A stretch of 64,000 nt of DNA from NCBI GenBank assembly GCA_046726375.1, contig JBKPAJ010000062.1, positions 48,440-112,439 of the forward strand, written 5' to 3'. Positions within the stretch are counted from its first letter, which is position 1; each line of letters opens with the position of its first letter. The DNA is from DASPWV01 sp046726375 (GTDB lineage Bacteria; Acidobacteriota; Vicinamibacteria; Vicinamibacterales; UBA2999). The notes under the pieces were generated by a model. That model was not told the DNA's origin and searched no databases. It saw nothing but the letters and a program-made list of their open reading frames with translations. Positions 24,343 through 31,857 of the stretch are shown here, one piece after another. A program made the position numbers and the translations under genes.

Positions 24343-24372
24343 GTCGTTCTTAGTTCTTACTTCTTGGTTCCT
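24343..24372. repeat. short-period repeat (TTCTTAGTTC family)
   Basis: GTTCTTAGTTCTTACTTCTTG with degenerate neighbours lies at the end of the response-regulator gene and forms its last codons and stop. Related arrays are at 47763-47885 and 63070-63113. Confidence 0.6.
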
Positions 24373-24755
24373 ATGTCGCAGCAGGGTTCTGATCCGAGTA
24401 CTTGTTCGAGCTCCGGCCATTCAATCGGCTTCAACAGGTGAAAATCAAAACCTGCCGCGGCTGCCTTCGCCTGCACGTCACGCCCGCTCCACCCGGTAAG
24501 CGCCACGAGCACCATGTGTCCGCCGTACGGACGCTCGCGCAGGCGCTGCGCCACTTCGTAGCCATCCATGCCGGGCAAACTCAAGTCGAGCACAACGACG
24601 TGCGGCTGATAGTCATCCGCAATCCTGATGGCTTCTTCTCCACTGTCCGCGACGCGCGCGTCGTGGCCCTTGATCCGGAGCAGCATGCTGAGCGTTTCGA
24701 TTGAGTCGCGATTGTCGTCAACGACCAGTACTCGTCGTGTTCTTTGCGGGCTCAT
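24357..24755 (-). CDS. single-domain response regulator
   Basis: The 132-residue receiver has RRVLVVDDNRDSIETLSMLL, phospho-acceptor Asp in VVVLDLSLPGMDGYE, VALTGWSG and LLKPIEWPEL. No output domain. ATG 24755 (MSPQRTRR) is chosen because the upstream extension is atypical; ATG 24767 is an alternative. Hybrid-kinase systems use such free receivers. It is divergent from the first BON lipoprotein gene with 232 bp between them. Confidence 0.88.
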   Translation of the reverse strand: MSPQRTRRVLVVDDNRDSIETLSMLLRIKGHDARVADSGEEAIRIADDYQPHVVVLDLSLPGMDGYEVAQRLRERPYGGHMVLVALTGWSGRDVQAKAAAAGFDFHLLKPIEWPELEQVLGSEPCCDIGTKK

Positions 24756-24913
24756 GGGTCGTCCCATCTTACCCCGAAGCTCATTGTTAATTCCGCCACC
24801 GTACGGCTGTGCTGCATGGATCAATGTCAGTAATTTCTTCCACATCTTATGGGCGGCCGTCGTCCGTAAGGTCATTTGACGACACATGTACCCCGTTAAG
24901 AGGCCGCCAGGCG

Positions 24914-24928
24914 TGGCACAGCACTTGA
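24914..24928 (+). promoter_or_regulatory. sigma-54 (-24/-12) promoter upstream of the first BON lipoprotein gene
   Basis: TGGCACAGCACTTGA matches TGGCACG-N4-TTGC at 13 of the informative and spacer positions, with the -24 GG and -12 G at the required ten-base spacing. The transcription start predicted about 12 bases after the -12 element gives a leader of roughly 50 nt to the GTG at 24988. Confidence 0.6.
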
Positions 24929-24987
24929 TTTATTCCCTCCAGGAACTCGGCCGGCGAGTTTTTGCCCGCTGGCAAGGAGGCTTTATC

Positions 24988-25455
24988 GTGAGACGGGTGC
25001 ATAACGGCTTATTGGCGCTGACCGCAGCGTGCTTCTTCGCGTTTGCGGGCGCCGCGTGCGACAACACGGCTCGTGGCCTCAAGCAGGACGCGGCCGAAGC
25101 CACGGACAAGGCCAAGGACGCAGCGGCGGACACCAAGGAAAAGGCGAAAGAACAGAGCGACGCGGCCAAGGCCAAAGGCAGCGAGCAGGCTACCGACGCC
25201 AAGCGGACGGCGGGCGAGGCCGGCGCAGCGATCGATGCCGCCACCGAGACGCTCGATGTGAAGGCCGCTCTGATGGCCGACGCAACCGTCGACGCCAGCG
25301 ACATCAACGTCGACACCTATCACGAGACGAAAACTGTGGTGCTGAAGGGCTCGGTCCCGACCAGCACGCAGAAGGAAGAAGCCGGTCGCATCGCCGCGCG
25401 CGAAGCGAAAAGCTACAAGATCGACAATCAGTTGGTCGTCAAGACCAAGAAGTAA
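24988..25455 (+). CDS. BON-domain lipoprotein
   Basis: This 155-residue protein has a signal sequence whose lipobox ends GAAC, so lipidation at the Cys near residue 24 is likely. A long charged Ala/Lys/Asp/Glu-rich helix of coiled-coil type (residues ~35-85) follows. The C-terminal BON domain reads LDVKAALMADATVDASDINV, then TVVLKGSVPTSTQ and NQLVVKTKK. BON domains bind lipids or membranes and are common in envelope-stress proteins such as OsmY. The GTG at 24988 has AAGGAGG upstream. It is paralogous to the gene at 26411 and shares its NTARGLKQDA opening after the Cys. Confidence 0.9.
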   Translation: MRRVHNGLLALTAACFFAFAGAACDNTARGLKQDAAEATDKAKDAAADTKEKAKEQSDAAKAKGSEQATDAKRTAGEAGAAIDAATETLDVKAALMADATVDASDINVDTYHETKTVVLKGSVPTSTQKEEAGRIAAREAKSYKIDNQLVVKTKK

Positions 25456-25474
25456 CCGCGAATCTCGAGACGCG

Positions 25475-25592
25475 GAGACCTGGAGATTTGGAGATTTCGA
25501 GATTTGGAGTTGATTTGGAGATTTGGAGTTGATTTGGAGATTTGATCTCCAAATCTTCTCCAAGTCACCAAATCTCCAGATCTCCAAATCCG
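25475..25592. repeat. short-period repeat array (GGAGATTTGGAGATTT family)
   Basis: About 118 bp of imperfect tandem units (GGAGATTTGGAG, GAGTTGATTTGGAG) switch to their complement (CTCCAAATCTTCTCC) halfway, so the array can fold back on itself. It fills the gap between the BON gene and the DUF4159 gene. Another array of this family is at 52993-53200. Confidence 0.85.
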
Positions 25593-25605
25593 GTATCGTA
25601 GGCGG

Positions 25606-26337
25606 ATGGGCGAAGTCAGCCGCCGCCTATGCCTCGCACGCTTCGGAGCGATCGCCGCGGCAACGGTGCTGTCGCCCGCGGGCCTCGCATTAGGCCAGGG
25701 TGCTTCGCGTCCCCGTTCTTCCGAATTCGTCTTCGCCCGCCTACGCTACGACTCCGGCGACTGGGACTACAACCCGAAGGTCGCCGCCAACGTTCTGAAC
25801 TCGATCGTCGAATACACGAACGTCCCGGTCTACGGCGACGAGGTCGTGATCACCGCGGATTCAAAAGAGCTGTTTGCGTTTCCCTTCATTTTCATGACCG
25901 GCCACAAGCTCGTTCGCTTCAACGCCAGTGAGCGCGAGCAGCTGCGCCGCTATGTCAACGAAGGAGGACTCCTGTTTTCAGACGACTGCAATCACGATGT
26001 CGCTGGCCTCTTTGCCACTTCGTTCGAGCAGGAGATGAAAACCGCGTTTCCCGGACCGCGAACGCTCGCGAAAATCCCCCGCACGCACCAGCTTTATCGC
26101 GCGTTCTTCGCGTTTCCGGATGGCCCCCCTCAGACGGCCCATGAACTCAATGGCTGGGGTGACGACGTCGTGCACGACTACCTGCGTGCGGTCGAGCAGG
26201 ACGGGCGCATTGGCGTGCTCTACTCGAACAAGGATTATGGGTGTGAGTGGGACTACGACTGGCGCAACAAGAGGTTCCAGCGCGACGATAATACTCGCTT
26301 TTCGGTAAACATCGTAATCTACGCAATGACTCACTGA
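25606..26337 (+). CDS. DUF4159 protein, exported
   Basis: This 243-residue protein has an N-terminus with SRRLCLARFG followed by a hydrophobic Ala-rich segment and ALGQG, resembling a twin-arginine signal. The mature part matches DUF4159: FVFARLRYDSGDWDYNPK, then LFAFPFIFMTGHKLVRF, EREQLRRYVNEGGLLFSDDC and RIGVLYSNKDYGCEWDYDW. The domain has a GATase-like alpha/beta fold; its role is unknown. DUF4159 proteins are often encoded with BatA/MoxR/DUF58 genes; here it lies between two BON lipoproteins on the other strand, about 4 kb from that operon. Confidence 0.88.
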   Translation: MGEVSRRLCLARFGAIAAATVLSPAGLALGQGASRPRSSEFVFARLRYDSGDWDYNPKVAANVLNSIVEYTNVPVYGDEVVITADSKELFAFPFIFMTGHKLVRFNASEREQLRRYVNEGGLLFSDDCNHDVAGLFATSFEQEMKTAFPGPRTLAKIPRTHQLYRAFFAFPDGPPQTAHELNGWGDDVVHDYLRAVEQDGRIGVLYSNKDYGCEWDYDWRNKRFQRDDNTRFSVNIVIYAMTH

Positions 26338-26345
26338 CCGCGATC

Positions 26346-26360
26346 TGGCACGCTCCTTGG
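26346..26360 (+). promoter_or_regulatory. sigma-54 (-24/-12) promoter upstream of the second BON lipoprotein gene
   Basis: TGGCACGCTCCTTGG matches the consensus TGGCACG-N4-TTGC at every position except the final C. It begins nine bases after the DUF4159 stop codon and predicts a leader of about 40 nt to the GTG at 26411. This is the best -24/-12 match I found in the window. Confidence 0.7.
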
Positions 26361-26410
26361 TTCTCCTCAATCAGGCGGCAAGAACCCGCCTGCTTATCTG
26401 GAGGACGAAC

Positions 26411-26887
26411 GTGGCGCGGTCTCATTGCAGCATCAACGTATTCATACTCTCCTGCGTCGCCGCGTTCGCGATTGCAGGCGCGGCGGCCTGCCAGAACACG
26501 GCGCGCGGTCTCAAGCAGGACGCGCAGCAAACCGAAGAGCGCACGCGCGACGATCGCGCAGCGGCTCGCGAGAAAGCGCGGGATCTCGGCAACGATGCGG
26601 CGAAGGCGGCGAGTCGCGGCGCCGCAGCCGCCCAGCAGGCGGGCGAGGAGCTCGCGGAGCGCGCCGACGCCGCGTGGCAAACGCTCGATGTCAAGGGCGC
26701 GCTGATGGCGGACGGATCGGTGGATGCGACGCGAATCGATGTCAACACCGACTACCGCACGAAGACGGTGACGCTCAACGGCTATGTGCCGACCGAGAAC
26801 GAGCGGATGAACGCTGAATCGATAGCCAGGGCGAAGGCGGCCGGCTACAGCGTGGTAAATAACCTGCAGGTGCGGCCGCGTGGTTAG
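26411..26887 (+). CDS. BON-domain lipoprotein, paralogue of the 24988 gene
   Basis: This 158-residue protein has the same plan as the neighbour at 24988: a signal sequence ending GAAAC, the shared NTARGLKQDA motif after the Cys, a charged Arg/Ala/Glu-rich helical region with Arg in place of Lys, and a C-terminal BON domain (LDVKGALMADGSVDATRIDV, TVTLNGYVPTENE, VVNNLQVRPRG). GTG 26411 has a GGAGGA Shine-Dalgarno upstream. A sigma-54 promoter lies at 26346-26360. The pair probably arose by duplication and works at the cell envelope. Confidence 0.9.
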   Translation: MARSHCSINVFILSCVAAFAIAGAAACQNTARGLKQDAQQTEERTRDDRAAAREKARDLGNDAAKAASRGAAAAQQAGEELAERADAAWQTLDVKGALMADGSVDATRIDVNTDYRTKTVTLNGYVPTENERMNAESIARAKAAGYSVVNNLQVRPRG

Positions 26888-26892
26888 TGTTG

Positions 26893-26953
26893 GTGAGGCC
26901 GATCGGCTGGCAGGCGGGTCGGGCTGGTGAGGCGGATCGGGCAGGTCGGGAAT
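26893..26953. repeat. GC-rich short-period repeat
   Basis: Alternating units such as GGCAGGCGGGTCGGGCTGG and GGCGGATCGGGCAGGTCGGG lie between the convergent BON and TldD genes. It could act as a transcriptional barrier; nothing coding is seen. Confidence 0.5.
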
Positions 26954-27018
26954 TACGCGGATTCGGCGCAATTCCCGCCCTGCCCACCTTCCCTACGTGC
27001 GTGACCTGCCCTGCCGCG

Positions 27019-28605
27019 CTACGAATACGCTGCCCCCACCATGATGCGCCGAATGCGACACCAGGGCGATCCATGCGACGGATGATTGATCTGCACCGGC
27101 TGTCCTTTGGCGTCGCCTGTGGTTCCAAACATCTCCCACGATTCCTTGCCTGAAATCGCGTCGAGGTTCTGCCAGAAGTCGGTCGTAATCGCGTTGTAGG
27201 TGACGTCGCTCACCATGCGTGTCTTTTTCCCGCTCTTGATCTCCCAGAACGCATCGCCACCGAATTGTCCGTTATAGCGCTGCTGGTCGATCGAGTAGCT
27301 GCCACGTCCTTCGATCAGGATGCCGTCCTTGGTGTCCGCGATGATCTCTTCGGGCGTGGGCGATCCCGGCGGCCCGGGCTCGACATGAACATTGGGCATG
27401 CGCAGGAACGGGTAATTGCGCCACGAGGTCGCAAACGTACAGCCGCGAGAGGTTTTCTCACCGATGTAATGGGCGGTCTCGCGATTGGTCTGCAATCCGA
27501 CGAGAATACCTTCGCGCACGAGCGGCCACTGCTGCGACTTCACGCCGTCATCATCGTAGCCAACCGTGCACATGCCACCGGGGAGCGTGCGATCGGCCGT
27601 CACGTTGAATAGCTTCGACCCGTATTTCAGCTTTCCGAGATCGCTGATCTTGACGAAGCTGGTGCCGGCGTAATTGGCCTCGTAACCGACAATGCGATCG
27701 AGCTCCGTGGCATGCGCGACGATTTCGTGAATCGTGAGCATGGCGTGCGACGGCGTCATGATGACGTCTTTCAGTCCCACCGCGACCGGCGGCGCCGTGC
27801 AGTGCTCTGCCGCCTCCGCGCAGATGCGCTCCACGTTTTCGAGCATCTTGGCGTCGAGCGCCACCTCGTAGCCGGCCGTCTTTGGCGCCACGCTGAACGT
27901 GCGCTGCTTCGGAACGCCCTCACCTGTGCGCGCGGTCACCGAAAAGCCTGGCGCCGTCCGCCAGATCTCCTGCTCGATGTACGAGCCTTCGGAGGTCGCC
28001 AGATACTTCCACTCATAGTCGAAGGCGATATTCGAGGTCACGCGGATGATGTTTGGCTGCTTGAGCGCAGCTTCGTTGAGCTTCATCAGAAACGCGATCT
28101 TGTCGTCGAGCGGGACGTCCTCGGGTTTGACCTTGACAGGCACCGACCAGTACTCGACGTAGGCCTCGACCGGCGCAAGCTTGACCTCGAAGCGTTTACT
28201 GACGGCGCTTGCCTTCGCCACGTCTGTCGCCTGCGCGGTGACCTTCTTGATCTCGTCCGCAGCGACGAACGGGCTGCTCGCGAAACCCCACACACCGCTA
28301 TGAATCACGCGCACGCCGAAGCCGGCGCTCTCCTCGTGACCGCCACCGCCAAATCCGAATCCGCCGTCGGTGACAATGCGATCGCGCACGCCGACGCTGT
28401 CGTTGATATTCCGAGTGAAGCGGATATCGGCGTAGGTGCATCCCAACCGCTTGGCTTCGCCGAGCGCGATGTCGGAGAGGCCTTTGAACTGCGACTCGAG
28501 CGCGCGCTTGCCCGCCGACTGGGCGATGAGATCGCCAACCAGATCACTTGCGTAAAGCGCGACGCCCGTCGCGCCGAGGGTTTTCACAAAGTCACGTCGT
28601 TTCAT
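27019..28605 (-). CDS. tldD: TldD-family metalloprotease with Tat signal peptide
   Basis: The 528-residue protein starts with a twin-arginine signal (MKRRDFVKTLGATGVALYAS). The TldD core follows, with the metal site HEIVAH at 293-298 (H293, E294, H298) and a glycine-rich loop near residues 81-90. TldD pairs with TldE as a heterodimeric protease that clips unfolded peptides and matures microcins and other RiPPs. The E. coli complex is cytosolic; a Tat signal here implies an exported form. TldE is encoded directly upstream in the same direction, 48 bp away. Confidence 0.9.
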   Translation of the reverse strand: MKRRDFVKTLGATGVALYASDLVGDLIAQSAGKRALESQFKGLSDIALGEAKRLGCTYADIRFTRNINDSVGVRDRIVTDGGFGFGGGGHEESAGFGVRVIHSGVWGFASSPFVAADEIKKVTAQATDVAKASAVSKRFEVKLAPVEAYVEYWSVPVKVKPEDVPLDDKIAFLMKLNEAALKQPNIIRVTSNIAFDYEWKYLATSEGSYIEQEIWRTAPGFSVTARTGEGVPKQRTFSVAPKTAGYEVALDAKMLENVERICAEAAEHCTAPPVAVGLKDVIMTPSHAMLTIHEIVAHATELDRIVGYEANYAGTSFVKISDLGKLKYGSKLFNVTADRTLPGGMCTVGYDDDGVKSQQWPLVREGILVGLQTNRETAHYIGEKTSRGCTFATSWRNYPFLRMPNVHVEPGPPGSPTPEEIIADTKDGILIEGRGSYSIDQQRYNGQFGGDAFWEIKSGKKTRMVSDVTYNAITTDFWQNLDAISGKESWEMFGTTGDAKGQPVQINHPSHGSPWCRIRRIMVGAAYS

Positions 28606-28612
28606 GGGACCT

Positions 28613-28636
28613 CCGCGGACTAAAGGTCCGCGCTAT
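28613..28636. repeat. REP-like palindrome (GCGGACC-TNNAGGTCCGC family)
   Basis: CCGCGGACTAAAGGTCCGCG is a short hairpin between the TldE and TldD genes. Related copies are at 30021-30040 (half), 37964-37990 (degenerate), 39421-39446 and three in 40773-40878. Confidence 0.7.
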
Positions 28637-28653
28637 ACGGCGGGAGAAAAAGG

Positions 28654-30009
28654 CTACACCGCTGGCGAAATGGATGTCATCGTGAAATCTTCGAGCTTCA
28701 TGGCCGGCACGAGCGCCGTGCCGGGATTGTCGTAGGCCTCTCCGGTGTGCATCGGAATTGGCCTGCCGAGCGCGGTGATGTTGTTGAAGCTCACCGCCGG
28801 CGATTCGTTCCACCTGAAATTCTGCACGGGCGCCACAATCTCGCCGTTCTCGATCAGGAACAGGCCGTCGCGCGTCATGCCGGTGTTGAGCAGCGTCTGT
28901 GGATCGACCGCGCGGATGTACCAGAAGAACGAGACCAGCAACCCACGTTTGGTGGTCTTGATCATCTCTTCCACAGTTGTGTTCCCGCCTTCCATGACGA
29001 GACTCATGAACGGCGTCGTGCCGGTGGGCTCCTTCTTCTGGCGTTGCGCCCAGTAACGGTCGTAAAACACATTCTTGACCACACCTTTTTCGACCCACGT
29101 TATCGGCGTGGCCGCAAGACCGCTGTCGCCGATCGGAGTCTGGCGCAAGATCGGATTCCCGATCTCGCTGCGCAAGGTGAAGTTATCGCCAAAGACCTTC
29201 TCGCCGACGCGCGTGGCGCCGCGCTCCTTCCCGCTCATGAAGCTGCGCCCTTCCTCGGCGGCACGCGCGTTGAGCGCCCCGAGCATCAGCGATAGATATC
29301 TGGCAGCCGGGCGCGGCTCGAGGATCACGGTGTAGTTGCCTGGCTCGAGCGCACGCGGCGTGCGCGACTTGATCGCTTTGTCCGCGGCCACTTCCGTGAG
29401 TGCGACCGCGTCGATATTACCGACCTGTTTCATGCCGGTCGTACCCGCCCAACCGGAGCCTGTTTGATCCGGCGTCCGGCACGTGAGGATGAAGCTCGCT
29501 TCGGCATAGCGGAAGTACGCAAACAGCCCTTCGGAGTTGGCGATCGCATCCGTCCAGTGCAGCTTGGGAATGTAGCCCGCGCCCAGGACGCCTTTCTTTT
29601 CGCAGATGTCGGTGCTCGCCTTCACCATCTTGGCGCGCTCGGCTGGACCGAAGTTGACGGCCTCGGGAAGCGCGGCTTCGACATCCATGTACGGCTGCGG
29701 CGGTTTCACCAGCGGCATCAACTCGGGGTTGTCAGGCTTACGTTTCGCAAGTTCCTGCACCTGCGCGATCGTTCGTTTGAGCGACGCGTCATCAAACTGG
29801 TGTGTGGTCGCCGACGCCGTCTTCTGGCCGTAATAGACGGTAATGCTGACTTCCTGATCGTGTTCAATCAGGTTCGCGGTAATGCTGGAATTCGCAAACC
29901 GCGTGGCCGAGCGCTCGCCTCCCGAGAAGCGCACCTCGACGCCGTCGGCCTTGCAGAGGTTCAGCACTTTGTCCGTAATCTGTTTCACTTCGTCGCGCGA
30001 GAAACTCAT
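28654..30009 (-). CDS. tldE: TldE/PmbA-family protein
   Basis: The 451-residue protein is the partner of TldD in the TldD/E protease; TldE lacks the zinc-binding motif, and none is seen here. The N-terminal domain begins REKVKQ-like with VKQITDKVLNLCKADGVEVRFSGGERSATRFANS. The C-terminal domain contains VILEPRPAARYLSLMLGALN and TRDGLFLIENGEIVAPVQNF, typical of the PmbA family. There is no signal peptide, in contrast to its TldD partner. It follows the GATase-like gene by 51 bp. Confidence 0.88.
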   Translation of the reverse strand: MSFSRDEVKQITDKVLNLCKADGVEVRFSGGERSATRFANSSITANLIEHDQEVSITVYYGQKTASATTHQFDDASLKRTIAQVQELAKRKPDNPELMPLVKPPQPYMDVEAALPEAVNFGPAERAKMVKASTDICEKKGVLGAGYIPKLHWTDAIANSEGLFAYFRYAEASFILTCRTPDQTGSGWAGTTGMKQVGNIDAVALTEVAADKAIKSRTPRALEPGNYTVILEPRPAARYLSLMLGALNARAAEEGRSFMSGKERGATRVGEKVFGDNFTLRSEIGNPILRQTPIGDSGLAATPITWVEKGVVKNVFYDRYWAQRQKKEPTGTTPFMSLVMEGGNTTVEEMIKTTKRGLLVSFFWYIRAVDPQTLLNTGMTRDGLFLIENGEIVAPVQNFRWNESPAVSFNNITALGRPIPMHTGEAYDNPGTALVPAMKLEDFTMTSISPAV

Positions 30010-30060
30010 ACCGGTAATTTACCTAAAGGTCCGCGCTACATAAAGCAGTGGGGTAAGTCC

Positions 30061-31857
30061 CTACGTCCGTCCCTGGCGGCGGCGCAGCGACCATTCGCCG
30101 CTAAGACAGACGGCAAAGGGCACGAGCCACAGCGGCGATCGCATCGGGTGCACTGGTATGGACTGCCTCACCGGCGTTGCGAACTGCCGCAGATGTGAGA
30201 TAAGCGCGCGTTCGTCCCCGACGCGAACGGCAACACCGCCATACGCGCGTATCGCCGCCGACAATTCGTCATCGTTGGTCGCGAGCACGCGCAGGTCATC
30301 GCCGATGACCAGTGGCGCTTGTGTACCGGCAGAACCGGGAGTAGAGGCGAAAACATGACACGTGCCGCCACTCATTGGCATGACAGTGCCCGAGAATCGC
30401 CGACGGCCAATCGGCAATAAACGAATTGGCAGGATTTGGTTACCGTCCGTCGGGCTGAAACACTCCAGCATCGCACTCGGCTCGGGCGTGTCGTTGGAAG
30501 GCTCGATCGATCGGACTTCAATGTCTACCCGTACTTCGTCACCAGGGCGCGCGACAGACGGCGACAGGTTGGCCACAACTGGATCGCCCGCCGCATGAAC
30601 AGCGTCTGCGATCAGGGCGCGCCAGAACGCCGTAAACCTGTTTCCTTCGTGGCGAAAACGCCACGCATCGACCGCACCCGACACGACCACGCGTCCCTGC
30701 CCATAAGGGCGGGTCACGATGACCGCATCCTTGCCCGCACGCGCGAGCACCGTTGCATCGGAACCAGCATCGATGGCGAGGAACTCGGAGACCTTCAGCT
30801 CACCTCTTTCCACTGCATTCGCCTCGCTGCGTTCTCTTACGGCAAATGGAACGAGGCGGCGCACTGGACCGCTTAGGGCGCCGTCGATCAGAAGCACCGC
30901 CGAGCCGCCGCGAGCAGCGATAAATCGCTCGAGAGTGGTCACTTCTGCGCTCGTCAGCAACTGCGGCGCCGTGACCACCACCGCGCGTGCGTCCTCGCGC
31001 GCAAGCGAGACGGTATCCAGCCGCAGCGGCGACGTGCCGACGGATACGGCATTGCTTACGAGCGATCGTGCAACGACTCTGAACCTCGGATCGCTCTCCA
31101 GAGCGCGGCGGACGAACGTTCCGTTCCATGTGGGCTGCGGTTCATAAACCACCACTGAGGCCGAACGCTCGATGACCTCCACGGCCGCGTGGCCATGGTT
31201 ATCGAGAAGCGTTGCTTCATCACCCGTCGGCTTCGCAACCACGGTGAGATGCCGTATGCCACGTTCAACAGGTGTCCACGCGATCCCGACATCTGCGCGT
31301 ATCAAATCCTGGTTCGTTGGCGCTGGCCATCGATGTTGGGCGTGACCGACGAGCACGTCACCGTCAAACACGTTGAGTTCGGTTTGCCGCCCGGCAACAC
31401 CCGAGGCCGCGAGCTCCACATGCACAATGCCGACAGCACCTGGATTCGCTTGTCCAGCCGACTTGAGCGCCGTGATCGCCACGTTAGGTGTCAACGCGTC
31501 CACCACCAGAACACCACCCAGCCCGCCCTCGCGAGCGCGCAGTTCCCGTGGACGGACGCCGTCGGAGATGACGACGCATGCGCCTTCGGCCGGGCACGGA
31601 TCCGCGTGCGTTTGCGCGGGCTGCTGACGCACAGCGGCACGGAATTGATCGCTGAGCGCGGATCGGATGGCCTCTGCTGTCGACTGGGCACGATCGCGGC
31701 GAGTGGCTGCGCCATCAGGAAGCGATAGCGTCGCGGTGTCGAGAATGGTGATCGTCAGCGGCTGCACGACAAATCGGCCCATCGTCAACACAGGATCGGC
31801 GAGTGCCGTCAGCGCGATCGCAATCGCGACGACCCGAAGCGCGAGTGCAAGCCTCAT
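30061..31857 (-). CDS. membrane protein with GATase-like fold, Bat-operon type
   Basis: The 598-residue protein has an N-terminal transmembrane helix (LALRVVAIAIALTALADPVL) and a C-terminal hydrophobic segment (PLWLVPFAVCLSGEWSLRRR). The long extracytoplasmic middle has a class-I glutamine-amidotransferase-like core (LLTSAEVTTLERFIAARGGSAVLLIDG) and a later beta-sandwich-like region (VARPGDEVRVDIEV). No catalytic Cys nucleophile elbow is apparent, so it is likely structural. Position after the BatA and DUF4175-like genes with a four-base overlap places it in the MoxR/Bat complex. Confidence 0.72.
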   Translation of the reverse strand: MRLALALRVVAIAIALTALADPVLTMGRFVVQPLTITILDTATLSLPDGAATRRDRAQSTAEAIRSALSDQFRAAVRQQPAQTHADPCPAEGACVVISDGVRPRELRAREGGLGGVLVVDALTPNVAITALKSAGQANPGAVGIVHVELAASGVAGRQTELNVFDGDVLVGHAQHRWPAPTNQDLIRADVGIAWTPVERGIRHLTVVAKPTGDEATLLDNHGHAAVEVIERSASVVVYEPQPTWNGTFVRRALESDPRFRVVARSLVSNAVSVGTSPLRLDTVSLAREDARAVVVTAPQLLTSAEVTTLERFIAARGGSAVLLIDGALSGPVRRLVPFAVRERSEANAVERGELKVSEFLAIDAGSDATVLARAGKDAVIVTRPYGQGRVVVSGAVDAWRFRHEGNRFTAFWRALIADAVHAAGDPVVANLSPSVARPGDEVRVDIEVRSIEPSNDTPEPSAMLECFSPTDGNQILPIRLLPIGRRRFSGTVMPMSGGTCHVFASTPGSAGTQAPLVIGDDLRVLATNDDELSAAIRAYGGVAVRVGDERALISHLRQFATPVRQSIPVHPMRSPLWLVPFAVCLSGEWSLRRRQGRT

